Below, one piece after another: positions 27,749 through 36,702 of a stretch of DNA of 64,000 bases. Under the pieces are notes generated by a model, which saw only the letters and a list, made by a program, of their open reading frames with translations, did no database searches and was not told the origin of the DNA. This stretch comes from Clostridia bacterium (lineage in GTDB: Bacteria > Bacillota > Clostridia > Christensenellales > UBA1242): positions 1-64,000 of the forward strand of contig JAEDFU010000006.1 in NCBI GenBank assembly GCA_016297915.1. The letters run 5' to 3'. Each line of letters begins with the position of its first letter. Position 1 is the first letter of the stretch. Made by a program: the position numbers and the translations under genes.

Positions 27749-29056
27749 ATGAAATATTTTATTAAGACATTTGGATGTCAAATGAATGTGCATGAGAGCG
27801 AGAAACTTGCTGGCATGCTTGAGAGTTTGAATTATTTGAGAGCCGATAAGGCGGACGATGCTGATGTTGTGGTCTTTAATACATGTTGTATAAGAGACGG
27901 TGTCGAACAAAAAATTATGGGCAATATTGGTGCTATCAAAAAACTAAAAAAAGCAAATCCGAATATGATTGTTGCTATTTGTGGTTGTATGTCTCAAGCT
28001 GATGGCAGGAGTGATATGATATTTAAAAAATTCCCATTTGTAGACATTATTTTTGGAACACATAACTTACACAAGTTCAAGGAACTGCTAACTTGCTTCA
28101 AGGATAATCATCAAAAAATCTCGGATGTTTGGAGCGAGGCAAACGGAATTTTTGAAGATACAAACATAGTTAGAGATGATATGTTTTCAAATGCTTGGGT
28201 TAATATCAATTTTGGATGTAATAACTTTTGCTCATACTGCATTGTGCCTTATGTAAGAGGCAGAGAGCGTAGTAGAGATTATCGTGATATTGTGCGTGAG
28301 TGCGAAGGGCTTGTCTCTAGTGGCTACAAGTATATAACCTTGCTTGGTCAAAATGTAAATAGCTATGGAAACGACTTTGAGGACAAATCAATAAATTTTG
28401 CATTTTTGCTTAAAAAAGTGGCTGAAATAGAGGGTGATTTTAAGATTAAGTTTATGACATCGCACCCAAAAGATTTGTCTGAGGAAGTAATCAAGACGAT
28501 TGCCCAAAATGACAAAATTTGCAAGGTTATTCATCTTCCTATTCAATCAGGAAGCAATCAAATCCTCAAAGCAATGAATCGTAAATATACTAGAGAGCAT
28601 TATTTGGGATTAATTGAATTAATACGCAAATATATTCCTGATGCGTATATTTCGACAGATATTATTGTTGGATTTCCTGGCGAAACCGAAGAGAACTTTT
28701 TGGATACATATAATTTGGTCAAAACCGTTAGATATGACGGGGTATTTGCCTTTATGTTTTCTAAGCGTAGCGGAACTGTGGCGTATAGTATGCCAAATCA
28801 GATTGATGAGGCGACAAAAAAAGATAGGATTCACAGACTGTTACAATTGACCAAATCTATTACAAAAGAGAAAAATCAAGAACTTGTGGGCAAAACTGTG
28901 GACATAATTGCAGTACATGAGGTGGACGGTTTATTTGAGTGCATGACAGATAGTGGAAAGACTATTTTTGTAAATGGAAAACTTACACCAAATAACTTTT
29001 ACAAGTGCAAAATTACAAAGTTTGCCAATAACAAACTATTTGCAGATTTAATTTAG
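27749..29056 (+). CDS. miaB: tRNA-2-methylthio-N6-dimethylallyladenosine synthase MiaB
   Basis: MiaB adds the 2-methylthio group to i6A37 of tRNAs, acting after MiaA, which is encoded in the same operon. The 435 residues show KTFGCQMNVHESE, FNTCCIRDG, the radical SAM cluster in INFGCNNFCSYCIVPYVRG, LGQNVNSYG, HLPIQSGSN and a C-terminal TRAM domain. The frame opens at a TTG at 27737, but ATG 27749 starts exactly at the family N-terminus (MKYFIKTFGC). It is the first gene of a four-gene operon. Confidence 0.96.
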   Translation: MKYFIKTFGCQMNVHESEKLAGMLESLNYLRADKADDADVVVFNTCCIRDGVEQKIMGNIGAIKKLKKANPNMIVAICGCMSQADGRSDMIFKKFPFVDIIFGTHNLHKFKELLTCFKDNHQKISDVWSEANGIFEDTNIVRDDMFSNAWVNINFGCNNFCSYCIVPYVRGRERSRDYRDIVRECEGLVSSGYKYITLLGQNVNSYGNDFEDKSINFAFLLKKVAEIEGDFKIKFMTSHPKDLSEEVIKTIAQNDKICKVIHLPIQSGSNQILKAMNRKYTREHYLGLIELIRKYIPDAYISTDIIVGFPGETEENFLDTYNLVKTVRYDGVFAFMFSKRSGTVAYSMPNQIDEATKKDRIHRLLQLTKSITKEKNQELVGKTVDIIAVHEVDGLFECMTDSGKTIFVNGKLTPNNFYKCKITKFANNKLFADLI

Positions 29057-29066
29057 TGGAGAAAAA

Positions 29067-31697
29067 ATGAGAGTAGATCCTAATGACAAAAGATTATCCC
29101 CAATGATGAGACAATATTTGCTAACCAAACAAAAATATGGTGATGCAATACTTTTCTTTAGGTTGGGCGATTTTTATGAAATGTTTTTTGAAGATGCCGA
29201 ACTATGTTCAAGAGTGCTAGAACTAACGCTTACAGGCAAAGATTGTGGGCTTGATGCTAGAGCGCCTATGTGTGGAGTTCCATATCATGCATGTGAGGGA
29301 TATGTTGCAAAACTCCTAGAAAATGGCTACAAAGTGGCTATTTGTGAGCAATTAACTCAGCCAGAAAAGGGTGTAAAGGTTGTTGAGCGTGATGTTGTAA
29401 GAATTATTACTCCTGGAACGCTTGTAGATAGTTCAATGCTTGACGAAACAAAGAACAATTATATTGCTTGTATCTACAAAAACAAGGATAACATTGGCAT
29501 CAGTGCTCTTGATATATCTACTGGTAAATTTTTGGCTACAGAATTTTTGAGTACTAATATTCTTTCAAAAACAAACGATTTTTTGGTTAGTATTAAGCCT
29601 AGTGAAATAATTGTTAATCAAGAAATGTCTGAGTTTTATGATAGTCTTGCTTGTGTTCAAGCGAGTTATTTGCCTCAATGCGAAGTCTATGATGATATAA
29701 ATTTTGATTATGAAATGGCACTCGAAAAGATAAAAAGTCAACTAAATGTGCCAACTATCAAAAAACTTGATATAAATAATCACGAGTATGCATGTACTAG
29801 TTGCGGTGCGATACTTAATTATATTTTGGAAACACAAAAAAGGGAACTTACTCACATAAACTCAATTGAGTACATTTGTGTAGACAATTATATGCAACTA
29901 GATTCAAACACAAGACGAAATCTAGAGCTAACAGAGACCATGAAAGACCGCAAAAAGCGTGGAACGCTATTTTGGGTTTTGAATAAAACAAAAACATCTA
30001 TGGGTGCAAGACTTTTGAAGTCATACATCGAGCAACCATTATACAATGACAAACTTATCAATAATAGACTAAGTAGCGTTGATGAACTAGTTAAAAACAT
30101 CGTGATTAGGGAAAAATTAGGGAATTTACTTTATAATGTGTATGATATCGAAAGGCTAGTTGGTCGAATTAGCTACAATAATTTGGTTACAGCCGATTGC
30201 ATTCTGCTCAAAAAATCCCTTGCATTAATCCCTGAGATTGCAAAAACTATTGAGCCATTTACATCTACAAACATTCAAAAAATCAAAGAAAATTTGTTTG
30301 ATTTTGGTCAGCTTGTTGATTTGCTTGACAAGGCTATCGTTGACAAAAATGACTCAGAAAGAGACAAACGAGACGGTGAAATTATTAAGTATGGATTTAA
30401 TTCCGAGCTTGATGAGTATATGGATATCTCAAAATCTGCCAAAGAATATATTGCCAAACTCGAAGCCAAAGAAAAAGAACAAACTAAGATAAAGAACTTA
30501 AAAATCGGCTTCAATAAGGTCTTTGGATACTATATTGAAGTTCCAAATTCGCAGTTGAATTTGGTTCCTTATAGCTATGTACGCAGACAAACCATTACTA
30601 ATGGCGAGAGATTTATTACTGACGAACTTAAAGAGTACGAGGATAAAATTCTAAATGCTAATCATCTCAAGGAGGTTTTGGAACAAACCTTATTTGAAAA
30701 GATTAGAGAAACAATGCTTGAATACACCGAAAAAATGAAACTTACTGCAAATAGCATTGCTGAACTTGATGTGTATTTGTCATTTGCTTCTGTTGCAATG
30801 GAGAACAATTATCACAAACCAATAATTTCAAAAAATAATGATAAATTGGAGATTATTGGTGGTAGACATCCAATAGTTGAGTTGATAAACAAAAAAGAAG
30901 ATTTTGTGCCTAATGATACAATTTTGAACGCTCAAGATAGTAGAACAATGATAATAACTGGCCCAAACATGGCAGGAAAGAGTACATATATGAGGCAAGT
31001 TGCTCTGATTACTCTTATGGCACATATCGGAAGTTATGTTCCTGCTACATCAGCTAAAATTTGCCTTGTTGACAAAATATTTACTAGAATTGGTGCGTCT
31101 GATGATCTGTCCATGGGACAAAGTACATTTATGGTTGAAATGTCGGAAGTTAGCTATATTTTGAAAAATGCAACAAATAATTCTTTGCTAATTTTGGATG
31201 AAATTGGAAGAGGAACATCAACTTTTGACGGTCTAAGTATTGCATGGTCTGTGATAGAGTACATTGCAAAAAATCTTAATTGCAAGACATTATTCTCGAC
31301 ACATTATCATGAGCTTACAGAACTAGAAGGTGTACTTGACGGAGTCAAAAATTATCAGATTTCGGTCAAAGAATTTAATAATTCAATCATTTTCTTAAGA
31401 AAAATAATTAGAGGTGGCGCTAGTAGAAGCTTTGGAATTGAAGTTGCGTCTCTAGCTGGACTTCCTACAGAGGTACTATCTAGAGCAAAAGATATTTTGC
31501 ATATTTTGGAAGAAAATGATTTGTCAAAAGACACCAAAATTACATCAAAATTAGATAGTGGATATGCTGTCAAAAATAATGAAATTTCCAAAAATACTGC
31601 CAAAATCATGGGAGTTTTGCAAGATTTAAACATAAATAATTTGACTCCGCTTAATGCATTTGATATCTTAATTCAATTAAAAAATTACACAAAATAA
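29067..31697 (+). CDS. mutS: DNA mismatch repair protein MutS
   Basis: MutS recognises mismatches and recruits MutL. The 876 residues have the mismatch-binding domain (RLGDFYEMFFEDA, with the Phe-x-Glu wedge), connector, lever and clamp domains, and the ATPase (ITGPNMAGKSTYMRQVA Walker A, LLILDEIGRGTSTFDG Walker B, STHYHELT). The short C-terminal region after the ATPase has a dimer-like helix. The length is normal. TGGAG 8 bases before the ATG fixes the start. It lies between miaB and mutL with 10- and 9-base gaps. Confidence 0.97.
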   Translation: MRVDPNDKRLSPMMRQYLLTKQKYGDAILFFRLGDFYEMFFEDAELCSRVLELTLTGKDCGLDARAPMCGVPYHACEGYVAKLLENGYKVAICEQLTQPEKGVKVVERDVVRIITPGTLVDSSMLDETKNNYIACIYKNKDNIGISALDISTGKFLATEFLSTNILSKTNDFLVSIKPSEIIVNQEMSEFYDSLACVQASYLPQCEVYDDINFDYEMALEKIKSQLNVPTIKKLDINNHEYACTSCGAILNYILETQKRELTHINSIEYICVDNYMQLDSNTRRNLELTETMKDRKKRGTLFWVLNKTKTSMGARLLKSYIEQPLYNDKLINNRLSSVDELVKNIVIREKLGNLLYNVYDIERLVGRISYNNLVTADCILLKKSLALIPEIAKTIEPFTSTNIQKIKENLFDFGQLVDLLDKAIVDKNDSERDKRDGEIIKYGFNSELDEYMDISKSAKEYIAKLEAKEKEQTKIKNLKIGFNKVFGYYIEVPNSQLNLVPYSYVRRQTITNGERFITDELKEYEDKILNANHLKEVLEQTLFEKIRETMLEYTEKMKLTANSIAELDVYLSFASVAMENNYHKPIISKNNDKLEIIGGRHPIVELINKKEDFVPNDTILNAQDSRTMIITGPNMAGKSTYMRQVALITLMAHIGSYVPATSAKICLVDKIFTRIGASDDLSMGQSTFMVEMSEVSYILKNATNNSLLILDEIGRGTSTFDGLSIAWSVIEYIAKNLNCKTLFSTHYHELTELEGVLDGVKNYQISVKEFNNSIIFLRKIIRGGASRSFGIEVASLAGLPTEVLSRAKDILHILEENDLSKDTKITSKLDSGYAVKNNEISKNTAKIMGVLQDLNINNLTPLNAFDILIQLKNYTK

Positions 31698-31706
31698 GGA
31701 TAAATT

Positions 31707-33737
31707 ATGTCAAAAATTAATATTTTGGATAAATCTGTTTACAACAAAATTGCTGCAGGCGAGGTTGTTGAAAAGCCGGCTTCAGTTGTAAAGGAATTAA
31801 TAGAAAATAGTATTGATGCTGGTGCTACAAATATATCTATAGATATACTTGAGGGTGGCATCTCCAAAATCAAAGTAATAGATAATGGATGTGGAATTGA
31901 AAAAGACGATTTTCACAAGGTTTTTTTGGCACATGCTACAAGTAAGGTAAAAACCATAGATGATCTAAATGCTATTGGAACACTGGGATTTAGGGGTGAG
32001 GCTCTAAGCTCGATTGCGTCAGTTTCTAAGGTAACATTGATATCCAAAACTGATGAGGATATCGGTTATACTCTAAGTGTAATTGGTGGTGAGCTAGGGG
32101 AAATTAGTCCAATTGGTGCAACTAAGGGAACTTGTATGACAATTGAGGATTTGTTTTTCAATATCCCTGCAAGAAAAAAGTTCTTAAGAAAATCTAAAAT
32201 GGAAGAAAATGAGATTACAAATCTTGTTGCTAGATTAATTCTTGCTAATCCACAAGTGTCTATCAAATATACTGCTGATAACAAACTTATTTATCAATCG
32301 TTTGGAACAGGTTTATATGATGCGATTTATGCTATATACGGCAAGTCAATTGTGGGAAATATTTTTGATTTTAGTTTTAAGTCTGGCGATTTTGACTTTA
32401 GCGGTTATCTTTGCAAGCCAACATTTTCAAAATCAAATAGGACATATCAGACGCTTATAATAAACGGCAGATATGTTATCAATCAAACAATTTCTACAGC
32501 TATTTACAAAGCGTATGAAAACTTTATTATGAAAGGTAGTTTTCCATTCTTTGTAATTAACTTAAAGATACCTCTTGACAAGGTTGATGTAAATGTTCAT
32601 CCAAACAAACTTGATGTTAAATTTGAAGATAGTAATCAGATTTTTGGAATAGTCTATTCCAAGGTATCAGAGATACTCTATGGCGTTGACAATACCAAAA
32701 ATATTGTAACTGATGATGCTGAAACTATAGTTGTAGACAAATCAAAATTGCAAACATTAGACAGCGGTGTTGGCTCTCAATATGTTGCAACAAAGTCGAA
32801 TGCCACTAGCGATGTCAAAGAGGAATTTAACAAAGAAAGCGTAAGCGAGATAGAACTTGGGCTTGAAAAATATGCAAGCACTGAATATTCCAAAGATGAT
32901 AACTCTGTTGAAGAGTCTAATTCAAATTTAACTACAGAGAGACTAAATGACCTTTGCGAAAAAATAAAAGAAGTAACAGTATCAGACTCAAAAGAAGTAA
33001 CAGTTGATGGAGAGGGGAAATTATTCAATGATGAATTTAAGGCTTTTGATTTCAAAGTAAATTCACCTGTCTATAAATTTGGTGATTATGTAGGTGGTAG
33101 ACAATTAAATTCTATTGATGAAAATAAAAACCCTCAACAAGAGACTATCGATGACGGACAACATAATTTCAAAGTAATTGGTACGCTATTTGATACATAC
33201 ATACTTGTCGAAAAAGATTCGTCACTGCTACTTATTGACCAACATGCAGGTCACGAAAGAATTTTGTTTGATAAATTTTGCAAAGAACTTGAAGATAAAC
33301 AAGTTGCAATTCAACCATTGCTTGTACCATTTGTGTTTGAAACAAACATTGTTGAAAGTAATTTTTTGAATGATAACATTAGTACTCTAAATCAATTAGG
33401 GTTTGAAATCGATAGTTTTGGAGAAAATACTTACAAGATATCTACTGTCCCAATGTTACTACAAAATATCAATATACAAGGATTTATTGACAATATACTA
33501 CATGATATTGACAATAAGTTGATTATATCAAAAAGCGATACTATAAGAGATTATCTTGCAAAATCTGCTTGTAAATCTGCAGTAAAAGGAAAAGATGTTT
33601 TAACAAAAAACGAAATTGATGTATTGCTCGAAAAAATTTCAAATCCTAGTCAAGTTCTTCTTTGTCCACATGGCAGACCAATTGTTATTAGTGTTAGTGA
33701 AAAAGAAATTGAAAAGTGGTTCAAAAGGATTGTATAG
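31707..33737 (+). CDS. mutL: DNA mismatch repair protein MutL
   Basis: MutL couples MutS to strand incision. The N-terminal GHKL ATPase is complete: AAGEVVEKPASVVKELIENS, DNGCGI, HATSKV, GFRGEALSSI. A long acidic linker (about residues 335-475) leads to the C-terminal endonuclease domain, with DQHAGHERILFDKF, ACKSAVKG and CPHGRPIVI. The endonuclease motif DQHA-x2-E-x4-E has Asp instead of the final Glu, a conservative change, so nicking activity is likely kept. The 676-residue length is typical. No methyl-directed system (mutH, dam) is seen, consistent with the endonuclease type. Confidence 0.96.
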   Translation: MSKINILDKSVYNKIAAGEVVEKPASVVKELIENSIDAGATNISIDILEGGISKIKVIDNGCGIEKDDFHKVFLAHATSKVKTIDDLNAIGTLGFRGEALSSIASVSKVTLISKTDEDIGYTLSVIGGELGEISPIGATKGTCMTIEDLFFNIPARKKFLRKSKMEENEITNLVARLILANPQVSIKYTADNKLIYQSFGTGLYDAIYAIYGKSIVGNIFDFSFKSGDFDFSGYLCKPTFSKSNRTYQTLIINGRYVINQTISTAIYKAYENFIMKGSFPFFVINLKIPLDKVDVNVHPNKLDVKFEDSNQIFGIVYSKVSEILYGVDNTKNIVTDDAETIVVDKSKLQTLDSGVGSQYVATKSNATSDVKEEFNKESVSEIELGLEKYASTEYSKDDNSVEESNSNLTTERLNDLCEKIKEVTVSDSKEVTVDGEGKLFNDEFKAFDFKVNSPVYKFGDYVGGRQLNSIDENKNPQQETIDDGQHNFKVIGTLFDTYILVEKDSSLLLIDQHAGHERILFDKFCKELEDKQVAIQPLLVPFVFETNIVESNFLNDNISTLNQLGFEIDSFGENTYKISTVPMLLQNINIQGFIDNILHDIDNKLIISKSDTIRDYLAKSACKSAVKGKDVLTKNEIDVLLEKISNPSQVLLCPHGRPIVISVSEKEIEKWFKRIV

Positions 33738-33740
33738 GAT

Positions 33741-34646
33741 ATGTACGATAGCATAATAATTTTGGGAGCTACTGCCAGCGGAAAAACTGCAGTTTCAATT
33801 GAACTAGCAAAGCGACTTGGAGCAGAAATCGTCAATGCAGATAGTATGTATATATATAGAGATTTTGACATCGGAACAGCTAAGCCTTCGACTATGGAAA
33901 TGGGGGGAATTAAACATCACCTAATAAGCTTTGTAGATCCTCTAAGTGACTTTAGTGTTGCGGATTATAGACAGAATGCAAAAAAGGCAATTGAAGATAT
34001 TTTGAATAAAAATATTGTTCCAATCGTAGTTGGTGGTACTGGATTTTATATAGATAGTCTTATTAATACTTTTTCGTATGGTGGAGACAAAGATTCAAAA
34101 CTAAGAGCAGAACTCGAATCTGAACTAGAGTCATGTGGCAAAGATTACTTGTACTCTAGGCTTTGCAAATTAGATAGTGAGACTGCAAAAAAATTACATC
34201 CAAATGATGTCAAAAGAGTTATTAGGGCAATTGAAATTTGCTTGACTAGTAAGACAAAAAAATCTGAGATTGAAAACAACTGTGATGCAATTTTGAAAAA
34301 TCCATTAATTGTTGGTCTGAATGTTGACAGAGATGCTCTATATAGTAGAATTAATCTTAGAGTAGATAAAATGATTGAAGCAGGACTTATAGATGAGGTC
34401 AAAGCTCTTGTTGCAAAGGGATATACGCCAGACAATTGCAATGCCATGAAAGGCATAGGTTACAAGGAAATATATAGTTATCTAATAGGGGAAACCCCTC
34501 TTGAATTTGCAATTGAAAAAGTTAAACAACATACTCGAAACTATGCTAAGCGTCAGATTACATGGTTTAAGCGAAACGACAAAATTATTTGGATGACTCC
34601 TAGTTGCGATTTTGTGGATAAAATTCTTGAGCTTTTCGAAAGATAA
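33741..34646 (+). CDS. miaA: tRNA dimethylallyltransferase MiaA
   Basis: MiaA prenylates adenosine-37 of UNN-reading tRNAs, making the substrate for MiaB. The 301 residues have the P-loop ILGATASGKTAV, the DSMYIYRDFDIGTAKPS segment, GGTGFYIDSL, and the C-terminal QHTRNYAKRQITWFKR, all typical. The start is close to the mutL stop (3 bases), so it is translationally coupled. The hfq gene that follows miaA in many bacteria is absent; a convergent lexA follows instead. Confidence 0.96.
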   Translation: MYDSIIILGATASGKTAVSIELAKRLGAEIVNADSMYIYRDFDIGTAKPSTMEMGGIKHHLISFVDPLSDFSVADYRQNAKKAIEDILNKNIVPIVVGGTGFYIDSLINTFSYGGDKDSKLRAELESELESCGKDYLYSRLCKLDSETAKKLHPNDVKRVIRAIEICLTSKTKKSEIENNCDAILKNPLIVGLNVDRDALYSRINLRVDKMIEAGLIDEVKALVAKGYTPDNCNAMKGIGYKEIYSYLIGETPLEFAIEKVKQHTRNYAKRQITWFKRNDKIIWMTPSCDFVDKILELFER

Positions 34647-34707
34647 ATATTAATTAATTTGATTTTAATTATGATTTTTTTAAAAATATTAATTTGTGAT
34701 ATGACAC

Positions 34708-34749
34708 AAAAAAAATATCTCAACCAATTTGGATTGAGATATTTTTTAT
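34708..34749. terminator. bidirectional terminator between miaA and lexA
   Basis: A 14-bp stem (AAAAAATATCTCAA / TTGAGATATTTTTT) with a small inner CCA/TGG helix and T-runs on both strands. It serves the convergent miaA and lexA transcripts. Confidence 0.85.
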
Positions 34750-34784
34750 ACAAAACTGAAGTGTAAACTATCAGCTATATTTAG

Positions 34785-35411
34785 TTAGAACCTTCGAACA
34801 AGACCAATAACTTTGCCAAGTATTTGCACATCATTTACAATAATAGGGGAAAATGCGTCGTTTTCTGGTTGCAATCTATAATGTCCGTCTTCTTTGTAGA
34901 ATCTCTTGATTGTAGCACTGTCCTCAACCAAAGCTGCAACTATATCACCATTATTTGCGCTTGATTGTTGTCTCAAAACAATCTTATCTCCGTCATAGAT
35001 ACCAGCATTTATCATACTATCGCCTTTGGCGGTTAGCATAAACAAATTATCGCCTTTAAATAGTGTTTGCGACACCATAAAGTACTCATCGGTTGTTTGA
35101 ACAGCAAGTATAGGCTCACCACATGTTACTGTGCCCAAAATAGGAATACGAGTAAGGGTTTCGTCGCCAGAGGGCTTGATTGTTGAGATTTGTGCAATAT
35201 CGTTGTCAATAATCTCCAGAGCCCTATTTTTGTTGGGATTTTTCTTGATTTTGTTGCTATTTTCTAATTTATTTAAGTAATAAAATATTGTACTGGTTGA
35301 ACTAACTTTTATGGCTTTGCACATTTCTCTCACTGTTGGAGGGTAGCCATTTTCGTTTTGATAGTTTTTTATATAATTAAATAATTGTTCTTCCTTAGAA
35401 TATTTTGTCAT
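34785..35411 (-). CDS. lexA: SOS repressor LexA
   Basis: LexA represses DNA-damage genes and self-cleaves when RecA filaments form. The 208 residues have an N-terminal winged helix (GYPPTVREMCKAIKVSSTST), a linker, and an S24-type protease domain with catalytic Ser in KGDSMINAGI and Lys in ATIKRFYKEDG. The cleavage site, usually Ala-Gly, is Cys-Gly here (GTVTCGEPILA); Cys-Gly is also the natural cleavage site of E. coli UmuD. The ribosome binding site is GGAGGA. It has its own promoter with an SOS box, so it is autoregulated, and can also be read from the upstream recombinase gene. Confidence 0.96.
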   Translation of the reverse strand: MTKYSKEEQLFNYIKNYQNENGYPPTVREMCKAIKVSSTSTIFYYLNKLENSNKIKKNPNKNRALEIIDNDIAQISTIKPSGDETLTRIPILGTVTCGEPILAVQTTDEYFMVSQTLFKGDNLFMLTAKGDSMINAGIYDGDKIVLRQQSSANNGDIVAALVEDSATIKRFYKEDGHYRLQPENDAFSPIIVNDVQILGKVIGLVRRF

Positions 35412-35431
35412 ACTTCCTCCATATTTTTGAT

Positions 35432-35460
35432 ATCATAACATATTTTTGAAAGTATGTCAA
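35432..35460 (-). promoter_or_regulatory. lexA promoter
   Basis: On the minus strand: TTGACA (35460-35455), 17 bases, TATGAT (35437-35432). A near-consensus promoter, overlapped at its -35 edge by the SOS box. Confidence 0.8.
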
Positions 35461-35470
35461 ACAAATGTTC
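35459..35470 (-). promoter_or_regulatory. SOS box (LexA operator) of lexA
   Basis: Minus strand GAACATTTGTTT, of the same type as the recA operator. It overlaps the first two bases of the lexA -35 element, so LexA would exclude RNA polymerase. Confidence 0.8.
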
Positions 35471-35478
35471 TAAGTTTT

Positions 35479-36519
35479 TTATCTAAATTTAACTTTTTGT
35501 GCAGCGTTACGGCGAATATCGTCCGAAATTGCGGCATAGTGTTTTCGGGTAGTGTTAACATCTTTGTGTCCCAAACAATCTGCTACAACATAGATATCGT
35601 TTGTTTCTCTATACAAATTTGTACCAAATGTACTACGCAATTTATGTGGCGTTATTTTTTTGAGTGGATTTACTATTCGACTATACTTTTTTACAAGTTT
35701 TTCAACGGCTCTAACGGATATTCTTTTGTTTTGCAAACTCAAGAATAGGGCGTTTTCACTGCCTGGTTCAGTTTTAATTTTTTTTCGCTCAAGAATGTAA
35801 TTTTGAAGTGCATCAGATACTTCCTCGTTAAAGTAAAGAATTACTCTATTTCCGCCTTTTCTAGTTACTTTAAAGGCATTTTGCTTAAAGTCGAAATCAT
35901 CCAAGTTGAGTCCTACACACTCGGAAATACGGATTCCTGTGCCCAAAAATAATGACAGCATTGCATAATCTCTTGCCTGAGTGTGTTTGTGAAAACCTTG
36001 TTGCATTTTGGTCATATCTTGACCATTTTCGGCTAAATCTAGCACTTTTCCTACTTCGTCCATTTCTAGTCTAATGATTTGGTCTTCGTGAACCTTTGGA
36101 GTATCAATTTTGCTTGCTATGTTGCTTTTGACAACATCTTTTTTGTAAAAATACTTGAATAATGCTCGTATACTACTAAGCTTTCGGCATCTCGCTTTTT
36201 CGCCATTTTTGTAGGTTTTTCCATTAACTTTGTACAAAGATATGTATTCCAAGAACATTTCTACATGCGTAGAGGTTACTTTGTTTAAGTCCTCGGCGTC
36301 AAATTGAAGTATTGGTTTTTGATAAAATTCTTCTGTTTCATTGACCAAAAAATCAAAAAAAAGCTTGATATCTCGTGCATATCCGAGCCTTGTAAGAGGG
36401 GTTGTATACTGTTCTATTCCTCTAAAGAATTCTCCACAAAATGCTGGTAAGCCTTTTCGAATTTCTCTTATTTTTAATATATTATCTTCGTCTCTTTTAG
36501 TAAAATAATTTTCTTCCAT
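35479..36519 (-). CDS. Xer-type tyrosine recombinase
   Basis: A 346-residue site-specific recombinase of the XerC/XerD group. The N-terminal SAM-like core-binding domain (RLGYARDIKLFFDFL) is followed by a catalytic domain with all active residues: Arg in GTGIRISE, Lys in VTRKGGN, His and Arg in HKLRSTFG, His in LGHKDVNTTRKHY, and Tyr in that same segment. ATG 36519 with AGGTC upstream is preferred over a TTG at 36537. Roles could be chromosome dimer resolution (as a single Xer) or mobile-element recombination; no element is seen around it. It lies directly upstream of lexA, whose SOS box starts 8 bases after its stop. Confidence 0.85.
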   Translation of the reverse strand: MEENYFTKRDEDNILKIREIRKGLPAFCGEFFRGIEQYTTPLTRLGYARDIKLFFDFLVNETEEFYQKPILQFDAEDLNKVTSTHVEMFLEYISLYKVNGKTYKNGEKARCRKLSSIRALFKYFYKKDVVKSNIASKIDTPKVHEDQIIRLEMDEVGKVLDLAENGQDMTKMQQGFHKHTQARDYAMLSLFLGTGIRISECVGLNLDDFDFKQNAFKVTRKGGNRVILYFNEEVSDALQNYILERKKIKTEPGSENALFLSLQNKRISVRAVEKLVKKYSRIVNPLKKITPHKLRSTFGTNLYRETNDIYVVADCLGHKDVNTTRKHYAAISDDIRRNAAQKVKFR

Positions 36520-36561
36520 ATTGACCTCAACTAACAAAATATTTTGCGAATACTTTTAGGT

Positions 36562-36590
36562 ATTGTAGCAATAAAAAAAACTTATGTAAA
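36562..36590 (-). promoter_or_regulatory. promoter for the Xer recombinase gene
   Basis: Minus strand TTTACA (36590-36585), 17 bases, TACAAT (36567-36562). The transcript start would lie in the TTTTGCGAATA-containing segment at 36542-36556. Confidence 0.65.
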
Positions 36591-36653
36591 GCAAATATGT
36601 GACAAATAAGCATCAAAATAATTTATTTAGTTTCATATTTGCATTTTAATTAA

Positions 36654-36682
36654 ATGACAAATAGTCAATAATGTGCTAAAAT
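36654..36682 (+). promoter_or_regulatory. promoter for the 288-residue accessory gene
   Basis: ATGACA (36654-36659), 17 bases, then extended -10 TGCTAAAAT ending at 36682, about 20 bases before the start codon. Confidence 0.6.
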
Positions 36683-36702
36683 GTCTGAAATGGAGGGGTT
36701 TT

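Noticed and set aside
31707..33737. MutL endonuclease-motif change (final Glu to Asp) as loss of function
   Set aside because: The change is conservative, and the other endonuclease motifs (ACKSAVKG, CPHGRP) are intact.
35479..36519. Xer-type recombinase as the integrase of a prophage or integrative element
   Set aside because: No phage, conjugation or toxin genes around it, no tRNA with attachment-site duplication, and codon use matches the neighbours.
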